Positions 44,340-52,755 of a stretch of DNA of 64,000 nucleotides are shown in pieces (position 1 is the first letter of the stretch; each line of letters starts with the position of its first letter). The notes under the pieces were generated by a model. That model was not told the origin of the DNA and did no database searches. It worked only from the letters and a program-made list of their open reading frames with translations. The position numbers and the translations under genes were made by a program. Source of the stretch: JAIXWP01 sp965247015 (GTDB taxonomy: Bacteria > Bacteroidota > Bacteroidia > Flavobacteriales_D > Sanyastnellaceae). The stretch lies in the NCBI GenBank assembly GCA_965247015.1, contig CBDFGG010000004.1, positions 372,001 to 436,000 of the forward strand, read 5' to 3'.

Positions 44340-44717
44340 ATGAAAACAAAGTCAAAATCAGCTGCGGCTCCAAAAGCTGCAAAGAAGGCTGCTAAAAAAG
44401 CTGCTCCTAAGAAGGCTGCTAAAAAAGCTGCTAAGAAACCAGCTGCTAAGAAAGTAGCTAAGAAGGCTGCTCCTAAGAAAGCTGCTGCTAAGAAAGTTGC
44501 TAAAAAAGTAGCTCCTAAGAAGGCTGCTGCTAAGAAAGTAGCTAAGAAAGCAGTTAAGAAAGCTGCTCCTAAGAAGGCTGCTGCTAAAAAGGTTGCTAAG
44601 AAAGTAGCTCCTAAGAAAGCTGCTGCTAAGAAGCCTGTTGCTAAGAAAGTTGCTAAAAAAGCTGCTCCTAAGAAGGCTGCTAAGAAAGCTGCTGCTCCAG
44701 CACCTGCTGCGAACTAA
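44340..44717 (+). CDS. Histone H1-like Lys/Ala/Pro-rich DNA-binding protein
   Basis: 125 residues from ATG 44340; an open frame further upstream lies in the DUF2279 gene and was not used. After the start (MKTKSKSAAAPKAAKKAA) nearly every residue is Lys, Ala, Val or Pro, in degenerate repeats built around KKAAP, KKVAK and KKAAAKKVAKKVAPKK. Resembles the C-terminal tail of eukaryotic histone H1 and bacterial HC1/HC2-like proteins. The expected role is non-specific DNA or RNA compaction (inference). The matching DNA repeats (GCTGCTAAGAAAG-type) may vary in length between strains. A strong terminator follows. Confidence 0.85.
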   Translation: MKTKSKSAAAPKAAKKAAKKAAPKKAAKKAAKKPAAKKVAKKAAPKKAAAKKVAKKVAPKKAAAKKVAKKAVKKAAPKKAAAKKVAKKVAPKKAAAKKPVAKKVAKKAAPKKAAKKAAAPAPAAN

Positions 44718-44734
44718 TCGACTTTCAAATCGAA

Positions 44735-44769
44735 TAAAAAAGCCTCCCGTTTTCGAGAGGCTTTTTTTT
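44735..44769. terminator. Bidirectional terminator between histone-like and EEP genes
   Basis: Stem AAAAAGCCTC / GAGGCTTTTT around a loop with an inner CG-TTTT-CG pairing, flanked by an A-run (44735-44741) and a T-run (44762-44769). It can end both converging genes. Confidence 0.85.
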
Positions 44770-44789
44770 GTGCTATACTTTTAAAAAAA

Positions 44790-45827
44790 CTATTTCCAAG
44801 TACACTTCACTACTACCGGTAAGTGATCACTATATCCCGACTTGTAGTCATCTCCTGCATAAGTTCTACTAGGACGAGCTACTCCATTACCATCGGTAAA
44901 CAATAACTTCGGCTCCTTCACAATGCGAGCATCTGCCTCAGTGCAAGACCAACCCTTCATTGATGTCCAAGCGCTAGTTACAATGAATTGATCCAATGCT
45001 CCCCATGAACCCTTGTACCAATAAGATCCCTCACCCGCAGCGTGCTTCTTTGCCATCAAATTAATCAATGACGCATCAGCAGATCCATTAGCACCCAAGG
45101 TCTCCATCATGCTCTTATCATTCGGGTGATCGTTGAAGTCGCCCATACAAATCACCTTCGCATTTGCATCCTTCTTCACAAGCGCATCGATTTCTGACTT
45201 CAACGTCTTTGCCGCAGCAATTCTGTTCGGCTCACTTTGTTCTTGTCCTCCACTTCTACTCGGCCAGTGATTCACAAAGAAGTGAATCTTTTCTCCGTGA
45301 ACCGCTCCCTCTACATACAATATATCGCGGGTGCGATCATTCGCATCTGCTAAGGAAATTTTAATCTTCTTTGAACTCACCACTTCAATCGAGCTTGCCT
45401 TATATATAAGCGCAACATCAATCCCACGCTCATCTTCACTGTCCATGTGTACAATCTTATATCCTTGCGACTTCAAACGATCTGTTGCTACTAGATCCGT
45501 CAAAACTTTGAGATTCTCCACCTCACACAAACCAATAACATCAGGAAAATTGGCGTCCATCATTTGAAAAGCCTCGCCGGCACGATCCAATTTCACTAAA
45601 TAACGATCCGGTGTCCACTGCAATTTTCCTGCTGGTGTAAAATCATCATCGTTTGTCTTAGGATCATTCTCTGTATCAAAAATATTTTCAACGTTGTAAA
45701 ATCCAATCGTCAGTTCAGACTTGTCTGGTCCTTTCACATCGCTCTTCGATGAAGTCGTATCCTTGCACGATGCACTCCACATTACAATCGCGGCCATACA
45801 TATTGCCGCGGCTTTCATCATTTTCAT
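44790..45827 (-). CDS. Endonuclease/exonuclease/phosphatase family lipoprotein
   Basis: 345 residues from ATG 45827 (MKMMKAAAICMAAIVMWSAS, lipobox Cys next). The DNase I-like fold shows all its motifs in order: IGFYNVENIFDTEND (near 42), VIGLCEVENLKVL (near 95), FFVNHWPSR (near 186), ICMGDFNDHPND (near 227) and YSDHLPVVVKC (near 334). Probably a Mg-dependent phosphodiesterase or nuclease anchored in the periplasm; substrate unknown. An in-frame TTG at 45848 is a weaker start. Confidence 0.87.
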   Translation of the reverse strand: MKMMKAAAICMAAIVMWSASCKDTTSSKSDVKGPDKSELTIGFYNVENIFDTENDPKTNDDDFTPAGKLQWTPDRYLVKLDRAGEAFQMMDANFPDVIGLCEVENLKVLTDLVATDRLKSQGYKIVHMDSEDERGIDVALIYKASSIEVVSSKKIKISLADANDRTRDILYVEGAVHGEKIHFFVNHWPSRSGGQEQSEPNRIAAAKTLKSEIDALVKKDANAKVICMGDFNDHPNDKSMMETLGANGSADASLINLMAKKHAAGEGSYWYKGSWGALDQFIVTSAWTSMKGWSCTEADARIVKEPKLLFTDGNGVARPSRTYAGDDYKSGYSDHLPVVVKCTWK

Positions 45828-45880
45828 TTGTGTCAAAATTTTTCGCAAGATGCATCAAAAGATTGAAACGGCTTATATCC

Positions 45881-45888
45881 TACATTTG
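45881..45888 (+). promoter_or_regulatory. -7 promoter box of the peptide-binding lipoprotein gene
   Basis: TACATTTG matches TAnnTTTG, eight bases before the ATG at 45897, so the mRNA leader is at most a few bases. Confidence 0.5.
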
Positions 45889-45896
45889 AACCAATC

Positions 45897-47516
45897 ATGA
45901 AGATTTGGCTTTTCACATTCTCTGCAGCGCTTCTCATTTTGGGATGTTCGACCCATAAAGACGATGAGTCGAATGTTTTTCGTTACAATGAAAGCAACGG
46001 TATCACTACTCTGGACCCAGCCTTTGCGCGCGATCTTGAAATCATGTGGGCTACCAATCAAATCTTCGACGGACTCGTCGAAATGTCGCCAACTCTCGAA
46101 GTCACACCATGCATTGCTTCCCGTTGGGAGATCTCTGCAGATGGACTGACCTACACTTTTTTTCTTAGAAAAAATGTGCTCTTTCACGAATCAGAATTTT
46201 TCAGCACTCCAAAAAACAGATCGGTAGTTGCCTCGGATTTCGTTTACTCCTTTAATAGAATTATTGACCCTTCATTAGCATCTCCTGGCTCTTGGATTTT
46301 TTCACAAGTAGATACTGCCTCTACTCCCTTCGAGGCGCCAAATGATTCAACATTTATTATTCATCTGAAAAAACCTTTTCAGCCTTTCCTCGGAATGCTT
46401 ACAACACAATACTGCAATGTTGTTCCGAAGGAAGTAGTAGCGCATTATGGAAAAGATTTCAGGTCACATCCCATTGGTACGGGCCCTTTTCAATTTGCTT
46501 TCTGGTATGAAAACAACGCATTGGTTTTTCACAAGAATAAAAGCTTTTGGCAAAAAGATGAAAATGGAAATGCTCTTCCTTTTTTAGATGCTATTAAAAT
46601 TGATTTTGTAAAAGATGTATCTGTCGAATTCCATGGATTACTTCTCGATAAATATGATTTCATATCCGGAATTCATCCTGCATTCAAAGACGAACTATTG
46701 ACAAGTACTGGAGAACTTGTTCCTGCTTATGAAGACAAACTTCAGATGATCAAAACGCCTTTTATTAAGACCGACTACATTGGATTTTATATCGATGAAA
46801 AAACGCCGCTAAACGCGGATTCTCCTTTCTTATTGCAGTCCATTAGAAAGGCCGTCAATTGCGCCATTGACAAAAAAGAGATGGTAAAATATTTACGCAA
46901 CAATACTGTTGTCGCTGCCGAAAATGGATTTCTTCCTCCATCACTTTTGAATGACGAACAAGCACAAAAAGATGCATACAATCCTGCACTCGCGTTGGAG
47001 ATTTTAAAACAAGCAGGATTCCCTAATGGTAAGGGCTTACCAAAATTGGTGATTGCAACTACATCAGATTACACTGATCTTATCGAATTCATTCAACACA
47101 ATTTATCGAAAGTTGGAATCAGTGTCGAAGTTCAGGTGATGCAAGGTTCCACTTTTCGTGAAGCAACCGCAAAAGGACAACTGCCTGCTTTTAGAAAAAG
47201 CTGGCTCGCCGATTATCCCGATCCCGAAAATTTCTTGAGCATTTTTACATCAAAAAACTACTGCCCCTCTGGACCAAACTACACGCATTATAACAACACG
47301 CAGTACGATCAGTGGTATGAAGAAGCCATTCAAACCAACGATGATTCTTTGAGAACAGAGATTTATAAAAAAATGAATCGCCAAATTTCTCAAGATTATC
47401 CAGTGATTCCGCTTTACTATGATCAAGTGACACACTTCATCAGCAAGCGTGTGGACAACTGGGAAATCAATCCAATTAATCTGATTGATTTGAAAAAAGT
47501 GAAGAAGTTGAATTAG
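45897..47516 (+). CDS. Family 5 ABC-transporter substrate-binding lipoprotein (peptide/oligopeptide)
   Basis: 539 residues. Lipobox ALLILGCSTHKDD at the N-terminus. SBP_bac_5 hallmarks are GITTLDPAFARDLEIMWATN (about 36-55), ASRWEISADGLTYTFFLRKN (about 74-93), PIGTGPFQFAFWYENNALVF (about 195-214) and the late AQKDAYNPALALEILKQAGF (about 355-374). Periplasmic carrier of peptides, nickel or similar cargo; the permease and ATPase genes are not adjacent, so the ligand is open. The next gene starts 27 bases later on the same strand. Confidence 0.9.
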   Translation: MKIWLFTFSAALLILGCSTHKDDESNVFRYNESNGITTLDPAFARDLEIMWATNQIFDGLVEMSPTLEVTPCIASRWEISADGLTYTFFLRKNVLFHESEFFSTPKNRSVVASDFVYSFNRIIDPSLASPGSWIFSQVDTASTPFEAPNDSTFIIHLKKPFQPFLGMLTTQYCNVVPKEVVAHYGKDFRSHPIGTGPFQFAFWYENNALVFHKNKSFWQKDENGNALPFLDAIKIDFVKDVSVEFHGLLLDKYDFISGIHPAFKDELLTSTGELVPAYEDKLQMIKTPFIKTDYIGFYIDEKTPLNADSPFLLQSIRKAVNCAIDKKEMVKYLRNNTVVAAENGFLPPSLLNDEQAQKDAYNPALALEILKQAGFPNGKGLPKLVIATTSDYTDLIEFIQHNLSKVGISVEVQVMQGSTFREATAKGQLPAFRKSWLADYPDPENFLSIFTSKNYCPSGPNYTHYNNTQYDQWYEEAIQTNDDSLRTEIYKKMNRQISQDYPVIPLYYDQVTHFISKRVDNWEINPINLIDLKKVKKLN

Positions 47517-47543
47517 TTTAGCCACCGATAAATTTTTCCTGCC

Positions 47544-48551
47544 GTGCTCAAAATCGACATGCATACCCATATCATCCCAAAGAATCTTCCCGATTGGACG
47601 AAGAAATTTGGCTATGGTAATTTCATTCACTTGGATCACCACCGTGAAGGGTACGCTCGAATGATGCAAGGCGAAAAATTTTTCCGAGAAATCGAATCAA
47701 ATTGTTGGGATGCTGAACTACGCATCAATGATTATCTCAAATTCGATACACAAGTTCAAGTAGTATGCACCATTCCAGTTCTCTTCGCCTATTGGGCAAA
47801 GCCTACAGATGGATTGGAAGTATCGAAATTCTTGAACGATGATATCGCTGAGCTCATTCAAAAGCATCCAAAAAATTACATCGGACTTGCAACGCTGCCG
47901 ATGCAAGACATTGAATTGGCCGTGCAGGAATTGCACCGCTGCAAAGCGCTTGGTATGAAAGGCATTCAAATAGGCAGCAATATCAATGGTAAAAATCTAA
48001 GCGAACCTGACTTCTATCCTCTATGGGAAGCACTCGATGAACTTGATATGTGTGTGTTGGTGCATCCGTGGGAAATGATGGGGGAAGATCAGATGAAAAA
48101 ATATTGGCTCCCTTGGTTAGTGGGAATGCCTGCTGAAACCACGCGTGCCATTTGCTCTTTATTGTTCGGAGGAATTTTCGAGCGATTCCCAAAAGTGCGA
48201 TTCAATTTTGCTCATGCCGGTGGTTCATTCATCCCTACGATTGGAAGAATTGAGCATGGATTTAATTGTCGTCCTGATCTCGTGGCCATCGACAATCCTA
48301 TCACACCCCGCGCCTACATGGGACATTTTTGGGTAGACTCCGCAACGCACGACCCTGAACTTTTACATTATGTACTAAAGCATCAAGGTTCGAAGCGAGT
48401 ATCACTTGGCACCGATTACCCTTTCCCTCTTGGCGATTTAGAAATTGGAAAGTTTATCACTGAAATGGGACTCAGCAACGAAGTGATTGAGGACATTTTC
48501 TGCAACTCTGCACTCGAGTGGCTCGGTATGAAAAAAGAGGAATTGCTCTAG
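47544..48551 (+). CDS. 2-amino-3-carboxymuconate-6-semialdehyde decarboxylase (ACMSD)
   Basis: 335 residues. Very close to animal and bacterial ACMSD in the kynurenine branch: it decarboxylates ACMS to 2-aminomuconate semialdehyde and so diverts it from quinolinate and NAD. Metal site: His7, His9 in KIDMHTHIIP and the later His in VLVHPWEMM (about 172), plus Asp in LGTDYPFPLGD (about 290). Other blocks are RINDYLKFDTQVQVV and YWLPWLVGMPAETTRAICS. A GTG start at 47544 gives MLKIDMHTH, in register with other ACMSD proteins; an ATG four codons on is the alternative. No other kynurenine-pathway gene is in the window. Four-base convergent overlap with the M23 gene. Confidence 0.93.
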   Translation: MLKIDMHTHIIPKNLPDWTKKFGYGNFIHLDHHREGYARMMQGEKFFREIESNCWDAELRINDYLKFDTQVQVVCTIPVLFAYWAKPTDGLEVSKFLNDDIAELIQKHPKNYIGLATLPMQDIELAVQELHRCKALGMKGIQIGSNINGKNLSEPDFYPLWEALDELDMCVLVHPWEMMGEDQMKKYWLPWLVGMPAETTRAICSLLFGGIFERFPKVRFNFAHAGGSFIPTIGRIEHGFNCRPDLVAIDNPITPRAYMGHFWVDSATHDPELLHYVLKHQGSKRVSLGTDYPFPLGDLEIGKFITEMGLSNEVIEDIFCNSALEWLGMKKEELL

Positions 48552-50275
48552 TAGACAAAGTTTCCTTTAAACGTCTTAGTATTCCCAACGGTATCAATCA
48601 CCGTTAATTCAAAGGTGTGAGAACCCTTGCTGATATAACGTGGATCGAAATAGTAAATCAAGCGATTGGTTTTCGCGTCGTGCTCCATCAATGCCCACTG
48701 ACCATCAATCATCGGAATGTACTTATCAATGCCTGACAAATAATCGCTGATCTTGATCGTAAATGAACTCTTACCCGCCATGTTTGGACCAAAAGAAACA
48801 TTCGTAATATTCGGGGCGATGGTATCTATTGCTACTCCGAAGTAGCCCAAATAACTTGGCTTTGCGGTAATCCAACCGTTCTCCATCTTCCCTCCCTCAG
48901 AGGATAATTTTTCTTTATCGGGATCCCATCGAACGACCATCGCTTTCGATTCCAAACTTTTTGGAACCTTGGGTGCGTGAATAGATAATGTAAATGGACT
49001 ATGAATAGGCTCGTATGGAGAAGCTATTTTATAAGTTGGTGTTAGACTACTTGCAATAGTCTTGCTTTCAGAAATCGTCAAATTCAAATCCTCATAGAGA
49101 GTATATGGAGGCATTTCAATTTTTACACGATCATCACCATAACTATTCAATATTTCCCAATCCCATCTCACGATGAAATCCGCTGGTGGCGGCACTTTCG
49201 CTGTAGCTTTTGGTAAAGCTTGAACGTTGAATTTCACCGAAGAAGTATTGCCCATCAAGTCTTTCACAACATATTCCACCAGGTGTTTTTTACCATCCTT
49301 GAAAGTAACGATACCATCATTTACGAGGTTGTCATAAATATCAAGCGGGTTGCCAGGCAAGCGGAATGAGCCATGGATAGAACTTCTATCTTTTTTAAAC
49401 TTTTCATAAATCGTATGTGCATTCATTGCACGGTTGGTCGTAAAATCGAGACGATCCATCTGCTGACCATACACTTGAAGACCGTCCACATAAAGCTCGA
49501 TGCGATAGATGCCGCAGCGGTTGGCATTTCCGTCATACATATCACTGGTGTGAATGGCGAATCCGACATCTCCATACACAGTAGGCAACGTCGTTGTTTT
49601 CAGACCTACGTTTCCTTTGGTAGCTGCGGTCTCAAATGTCTTCGGTGATCTCACACCATTCACCCATGTGCTGTCCGACATAGGAATGATCCACACACCT
49701 AGAATCGAAGGAGGAATTTTGTCTTTTACTTGAAAACCGAAATGGAGAGGATTGATCAATTTTTCCGAAACGGTTTCTCTTACTTCGAAGTGAAGGTGCG
49801 GACCACCACTTCCACCAGTGTTTCCAGAGAGTGCAACGAGTTCACCTTTTTCCACAGGCAGTGTTGTGGCTGCGGGAAAGAGATCCACTGCAAAGCTTTG
49901 CTGCTTGTATTGTTGCTCTTTTACATAAGCATCAATTTTTGCACTGTATGATTTTAAGTGGCCGTATACCGTAGTGTAACCGTTGGGGTGATCGATGTAA
50001 AGCGCATAACCATAACCGACTGCTGATACTTTGATGCGACTCACGAAACCTTCCGCTGCTGCGACTACAGGCAGACCTTCCATTTGATTGGTCTTGATGT
50101 CGATTCCCGAATGAAAGTGATTGGTGCGAAGCTCTCCAAAATTCCCTGAAAGATTGAGGGGGATTTCGAGAGGAGAGCGAAAGTAGTCGGTGGGGTAAAG
50201 CTTTTGGCCGAAAGAGAAGGTGATCCCAAGAGCTGAGAAAAAACACAAGGCTATAAGTTTGATGCTCCAATTCAT
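48548..50275 (-). CDS. M23 family peptidoglycan metallopeptidase
   Basis: 575 residues from ATG 50275 (MNWSIKLIALCFFSALGITF); an upstream ATG at 50299 is the alternative and lies four bases after a GACTTTTG sequence. Signal peptide, then an LytM domain at about 35-180: FGELRTNHFHSGIDIKT holds the zinc His and Asp, and GGSGGPHLHFEVRETV the HxH motif. The long C-terminal region (about 190-575) is made of beta domains with VRWDPDKEKLSSEGGKME and DTIAPNITNVSFGPN and shows no known family. Predicted periplasmic endopeptidase for cell wall remodelling. Confidence 0.9.
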   Translation of the reverse strand: MNWSIKLIALCFFSALGITFSFGQKLYPTDYFRSPLEIPLNLSGNFGELRTNHFHSGIDIKTNQMEGLPVVAAAEGFVSRIKVSAVGYGYALYIDHPNGYTTVYGHLKSYSAKIDAYVKEQQYKQQSFAVDLFPAATTLPVEKGELVALSGNTGGSGGPHLHFEVRETVSEKLINPLHFGFQVKDKIPPSILGVWIIPMSDSTWVNGVRSPKTFETAATKGNVGLKTTTLPTVYGDVGFAIHTSDMYDGNANRCGIYRIELYVDGLQVYGQQMDRLDFTTNRAMNAHTIYEKFKKDRSSIHGSFRLPGNPLDIYDNLVNDGIVTFKDGKKHLVEYVVKDLMGNTSSVKFNVQALPKATAKVPPPADFIVRWDWEILNSYGDDRVKIEMPPYTLYEDLNLTISESKTIASSLTPTYKIASPYEPIHSPFTLSIHAPKVPKSLESKAMVVRWDPDKEKLSSEGGKMENGWITAKPSYLGYFGVAIDTIAPNITNVSFGPNMAGKSSFTIKISDYLSGIDKYIPMIDGQWALMEHDAKTNRLIYYFDPRYISKGSHTFELTVIDTVGNTKTFKGNFVY

Positions 50276-50404
50276 ACGATTCCCCTTCAATTTGACCATT
50301 CTACAAAAGTCAATAATGATGCCTATTAGATTCTAGGTCACTCATTTTGAAATATCAACATCATTTTTGGAAAAATGGGGTGTCGAAATAAGCCTCGAAA
50401 GTGT

Positions 50405-50412
50405 TACATTTG
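50405..50412 (+). promoter_or_regulatory. -7 promoter box of the coiled-coil/zapA/rny operon
   Basis: TACATTTG matches TAnnTTTG, 37 bases before the ATG at 50450. The 174-base gap with the M23 gene otherwise shows only a TTTTGG at 50366-50371, too far to be the -33 element. Confidence 0.5.
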
Positions 50413-50449
50413 ACCTCGATTCGTTGTTTAACAGCGTTTATTTATTTGC

Positions 50450-50743
50450 ATGAACCACTCAGAGATTTTGAAGCGCATAGAAGACAAGATCACCCGTTTG
50501 GGGGCGATCCGTCACGACCTCGAGACACAGGTAAACCGCCTGAAAGAGGAGAATGCTTCATTATATCGCATCAACAAAGAGCTTCTTTCGCAAGTAGATG
50601 AATTAGAAGAGAAGAACCGCGAATTAACCAACAGCCATTCGTTGCAGCCCGCAGTACAGGACGAGTTCCGCACAGCGACCAAGCAAAGGATCAACGATTT
50701 GGTGAAAGAAATAGACGAATGTCTCTCACTCCTCAATAAATAG
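50450..50743 (+). CDS. Small coiled-coil protein upstream of zapA (ZapB-like candidate)
   Basis: 97 residues, predicted almost wholly coiled coil: heptad pattern through EILKRIEDKITRLGAIRHDL, NRLKEENASLYRINKEL and SQVDELEEKNRELTN, then a tail (TKQRINDLVKEIDECLSLLN). No signal peptide or membrane helix. It is eight bases upstream of zapA, and ZapA-binding ZapB proteins of other phyla have the same size and shape. A division role is inferred from position and structure only; sequence similarity to ZapB is not evident. Confidence 0.65.
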   Translation: MNHSEILKRIEDKITRLGAIRHDLETQVNRLKEENASLYRINKELLSQVDELEEKNRELTNSHSLQPAVQDEFRTATKQRINDLVKEIDECLSLLNK

Positions 50744-50751
50744 CAATCGGT

Positions 50752-51066
50752 ATGAACGAGATTTCCATCAAGGTCACAATTGCCGGCAGAACTTATCCGC
50801 TGACTGTAAGCAGCGATCAAGTGGATGCTATTCGCAGAGTCGAGAAACAAATAGAAGACAGCATTGCAGTTTTTCAAAAAAACTACGCAGTAAAAGATAA
50901 GCAAGATCTTTTGGCCATGGCAGCGCTACAAGTAGCAACAGCCCCCGCCCCTCAGCCACAAACCATCATCGAAAAAGTGGTAGAGCGCGTAGAAGTCCCA
51001 GTACACCACGATATCACTCCTGAACTGGCACCTCTTGAAACTCTCCTCGATAGCTACCTTCACTAG
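50752..51066 (+). CDS. zapA: Cell division protein ZapA
   Basis: 104 residues. N-terminal ZapA domain with ISIKVTIAGRTYPLTVSSDQ, then VDAIRRVEKQIEDSIAVFQK, DLLAMAALQVATA in the expected order, followed by a Pro/Glu-rich tail (EKVVERVEVPVHHDITPE) specific to this group. ZapA bundles FtsZ filaments at mid-cell. Upstream is the coiled-coil gene, downstream rny after 80 bases. The order coiled-coil/zapA/rny is common in Bacteroidota (recollection). Confidence 0.9.
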   Translation: MNEISIKVTIAGRTYPLTVSSDQVDAIRRVEKQIEDSIAVFQKNYAVKDKQDLLAMAALQVATAPAPQPQTIIEKVVERVEVPVHHDITPELAPLETLLDSYLH

Positions 51067-51146
51067 TCCTATTTCTTAATTACACATCCTTTGCACCCCG
51101 CCATCAGTGGATGACGGATTAATTTTTTACTAAAACCATCAACATC

Positions 51147-52688
51147 ATGGATTCAATTTACATGGTTGTTGCTGCTCTAGTGGGTGTTATTATCGGAGCA
51201 GGAGCCGCTTGGTTCCTCCTCACGAGTGTACTCAATAAGAAAAGAGAAAGCATCTTAGCAGAAGCAACCAAAGAAGGTGAGACAATCAAGGAGAAAAAGA
51301 TTCTCCAAGCCAAGGAAAAATTCCTTGAAATGAAGAGCGAGCACGAAAAAACTGTGAACGAAAGAAATAAAAAAGTTCAACAGTCTGAAGACCGTCTCAA
51401 AAACAAAGAACGCGAGCTATCACAACAGATAGAGCAATACAAGAGAAAAGAAAAAGACCTAGAAGGTACAAAAGAGAACCTTCAAAAGTTGACTGAACTC
51501 AATCAGAAAAAACAAAGCGACCTCGAAAAAGCAAACCAAAAGGCTGTTTCATTGCTTGAAGATCTAGCGAAAATGTCTGCTGATCAAGCAAAGGCGCAAT
51601 TGATGGAACAATTGAAAGAAGAAGCTCGTCAATCAGCAGCTTCACAAATTCAAGGCATCGTTGATGAAGCAAAACTAAAAGCGAATCAAGAAGCGAAGAA
51701 AATTGTTATTCAAACCATTCAACGTACCGCTGTAGAGCATGCTGTTGAAAATAGCGTTTCTGTTTTCAATATTGAAAACGACGAAATGAAAGGTCGTATC
51801 ATCGGTCGCGAAGGACGTAACATCCGTGCGCTCGAAGCTGCAACTGGCGTAGAAATCATCGTAGATGACACTCCTGAAGCAATCGTACTTTCTTGCTTCG
51901 ATCCAGTGCGTCGCGAAATCGCACGTCTATCACTTCACCAACTTGTTACAGATGGTCGTATCCACCCAGCGCGTATTGAAGAAATCGTAGCGAAAGTGCG
52001 TAAGAACATCGAAGAAGAAATCGTTGAAGTTGGTAAGAGAACATGTATCGAACTTGGAATTCACGGCCTGCACTCTGAATTGATCAGAATGGTAGGACGT
52101 ATGAAATACCGCTCATCTTACGGACAAAACTTGCTGCAACACTCAAGAGAAGTTGCAAACCTTTGCTCTACGATGGCGAGCGAACTTGGTCTGAACCCTA
52201 AAGCTGCAAAGCGTGCCGGTCTTCTTCACGATATCGGAAAGGTGCCAGATGATGAAAGCGAATTGCCACACGCAATCCTTGGTATGAAGCTCGCAGAGAA
52301 ATATGGTGAAAAACCAGATATCTGCAATGCGATTGGAGCTCACCACGATGAAGTGGAAATGAAGACGCTTCTTTCTCCAATTATCCAAGTATGTGATGCT
52401 ATTAGCGGTGCGCGCCCAGGTGCTCGTCGTGAAGTAGTAGAAGCCTATATCCAACGTCTTCGTGATCTTGAAAACATTGCTCTCGAATACCCAGGTGTAT
52501 CGAAGTCATTTGCTATTCAAGCAGGTCGCGAACTACGTGTAATGGTTGAAGCAGAAAAAGTATCAGATGATCAAGCAGATGCTCTTGCAATTTCACTTGC
52601 AAGCAGAATCGAAACCGAAATGACCTACCCAGGTCAAGTACGTGTAACGGTAATTCGTGAAAAACGCGCCGTTGGTATCGCTAGATAA
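51147..52688 (+). CDS. rny: Ribonuclease Y
   Basis: 513 residues, usual length. N-terminal membrane helix YMVVAALVGVIIGAGAAWFL, a long coiled coil (about 30-190), a KH domain (about 205-270; MKGRIIGREGRNIRALEAAT), and an HD phosphohydrolase domain with LLQHSREVANLCSTMA and AGLLHDIGKV at about 325-365. Membrane-bound endoribonuclease that starts mRNA decay. The C-terminus ends VIREKRAVGIAR. Followed by a terminator. Confidence 0.97.
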   Translation: MDSIYMVVAALVGVIIGAGAAWFLLTSVLNKKRESILAEATKEGETIKEKKILQAKEKFLEMKSEHEKTVNERNKKVQQSEDRLKNKERELSQQIEQYKRKEKDLEGTKENLQKLTELNQKKQSDLEKANQKAVSLLEDLAKMSADQAKAQLMEQLKEEARQSAASQIQGIVDEAKLKANQEAKKIVIQTIQRTAVEHAVENSVSVFNIENDEMKGRIIGREGRNIRALEAATGVEIIVDDTPEAIVLSCFDPVRREIARLSLHQLVTDGRIHPARIEEIVAKVRKNIEEEIVEVGKRTCIELGIHGLHSELIRMVGRMKYRSSYGQNLLQHSREVANLCSTMASELGLNPKAAKRAGLLHDIGKVPDDESELPHAILGMKLAEKYGEKPDICNAIGAHHDEVEMKTLLSPIIQVCDAISGARPGARREVVEAYIQRLRDLENIALEYPGVSKSFAIQAGRELRVMVEAEKVSDDQADALAISLASRIETEMTYPGQVRVTVIREKRAVGIAR

Positions 52689-52708
52689 TCTTTGAAATAA
52701 GACAACAT

Positions 52709-52738
52709 AAAAAAGGGAGCCGATGGCTCCCTTTTTCT
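52709..52738. terminator. Bidirectional terminator after rny
   Basis: Perfect 12-bp stem (AAAAAGGGAGCC / GGCTCCCTTTTT) with a GAT loop; A-run at 52709-52714 and T-run at 52732-52736 serve both rny and the convergent lipoprotein gene. Confidence 0.9.
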
Positions 52739-52755
52739 TTTCTATAAATAATATC

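Noticed and set aside
44340..44717. CRISPR or tandem-repeat array in the Lys/Ala-rich region
   Set aside because: The repeats are codon repeats in an open frame without spacers of constant length.
51067..51146. 6S RNA gene between zapA and rny, as found after zapA in other bacteria
   Set aside because: The gap is only 80 bases and has just a small imperfect stem at about 51101-51120; a 6S RNA needs about 180 bases.
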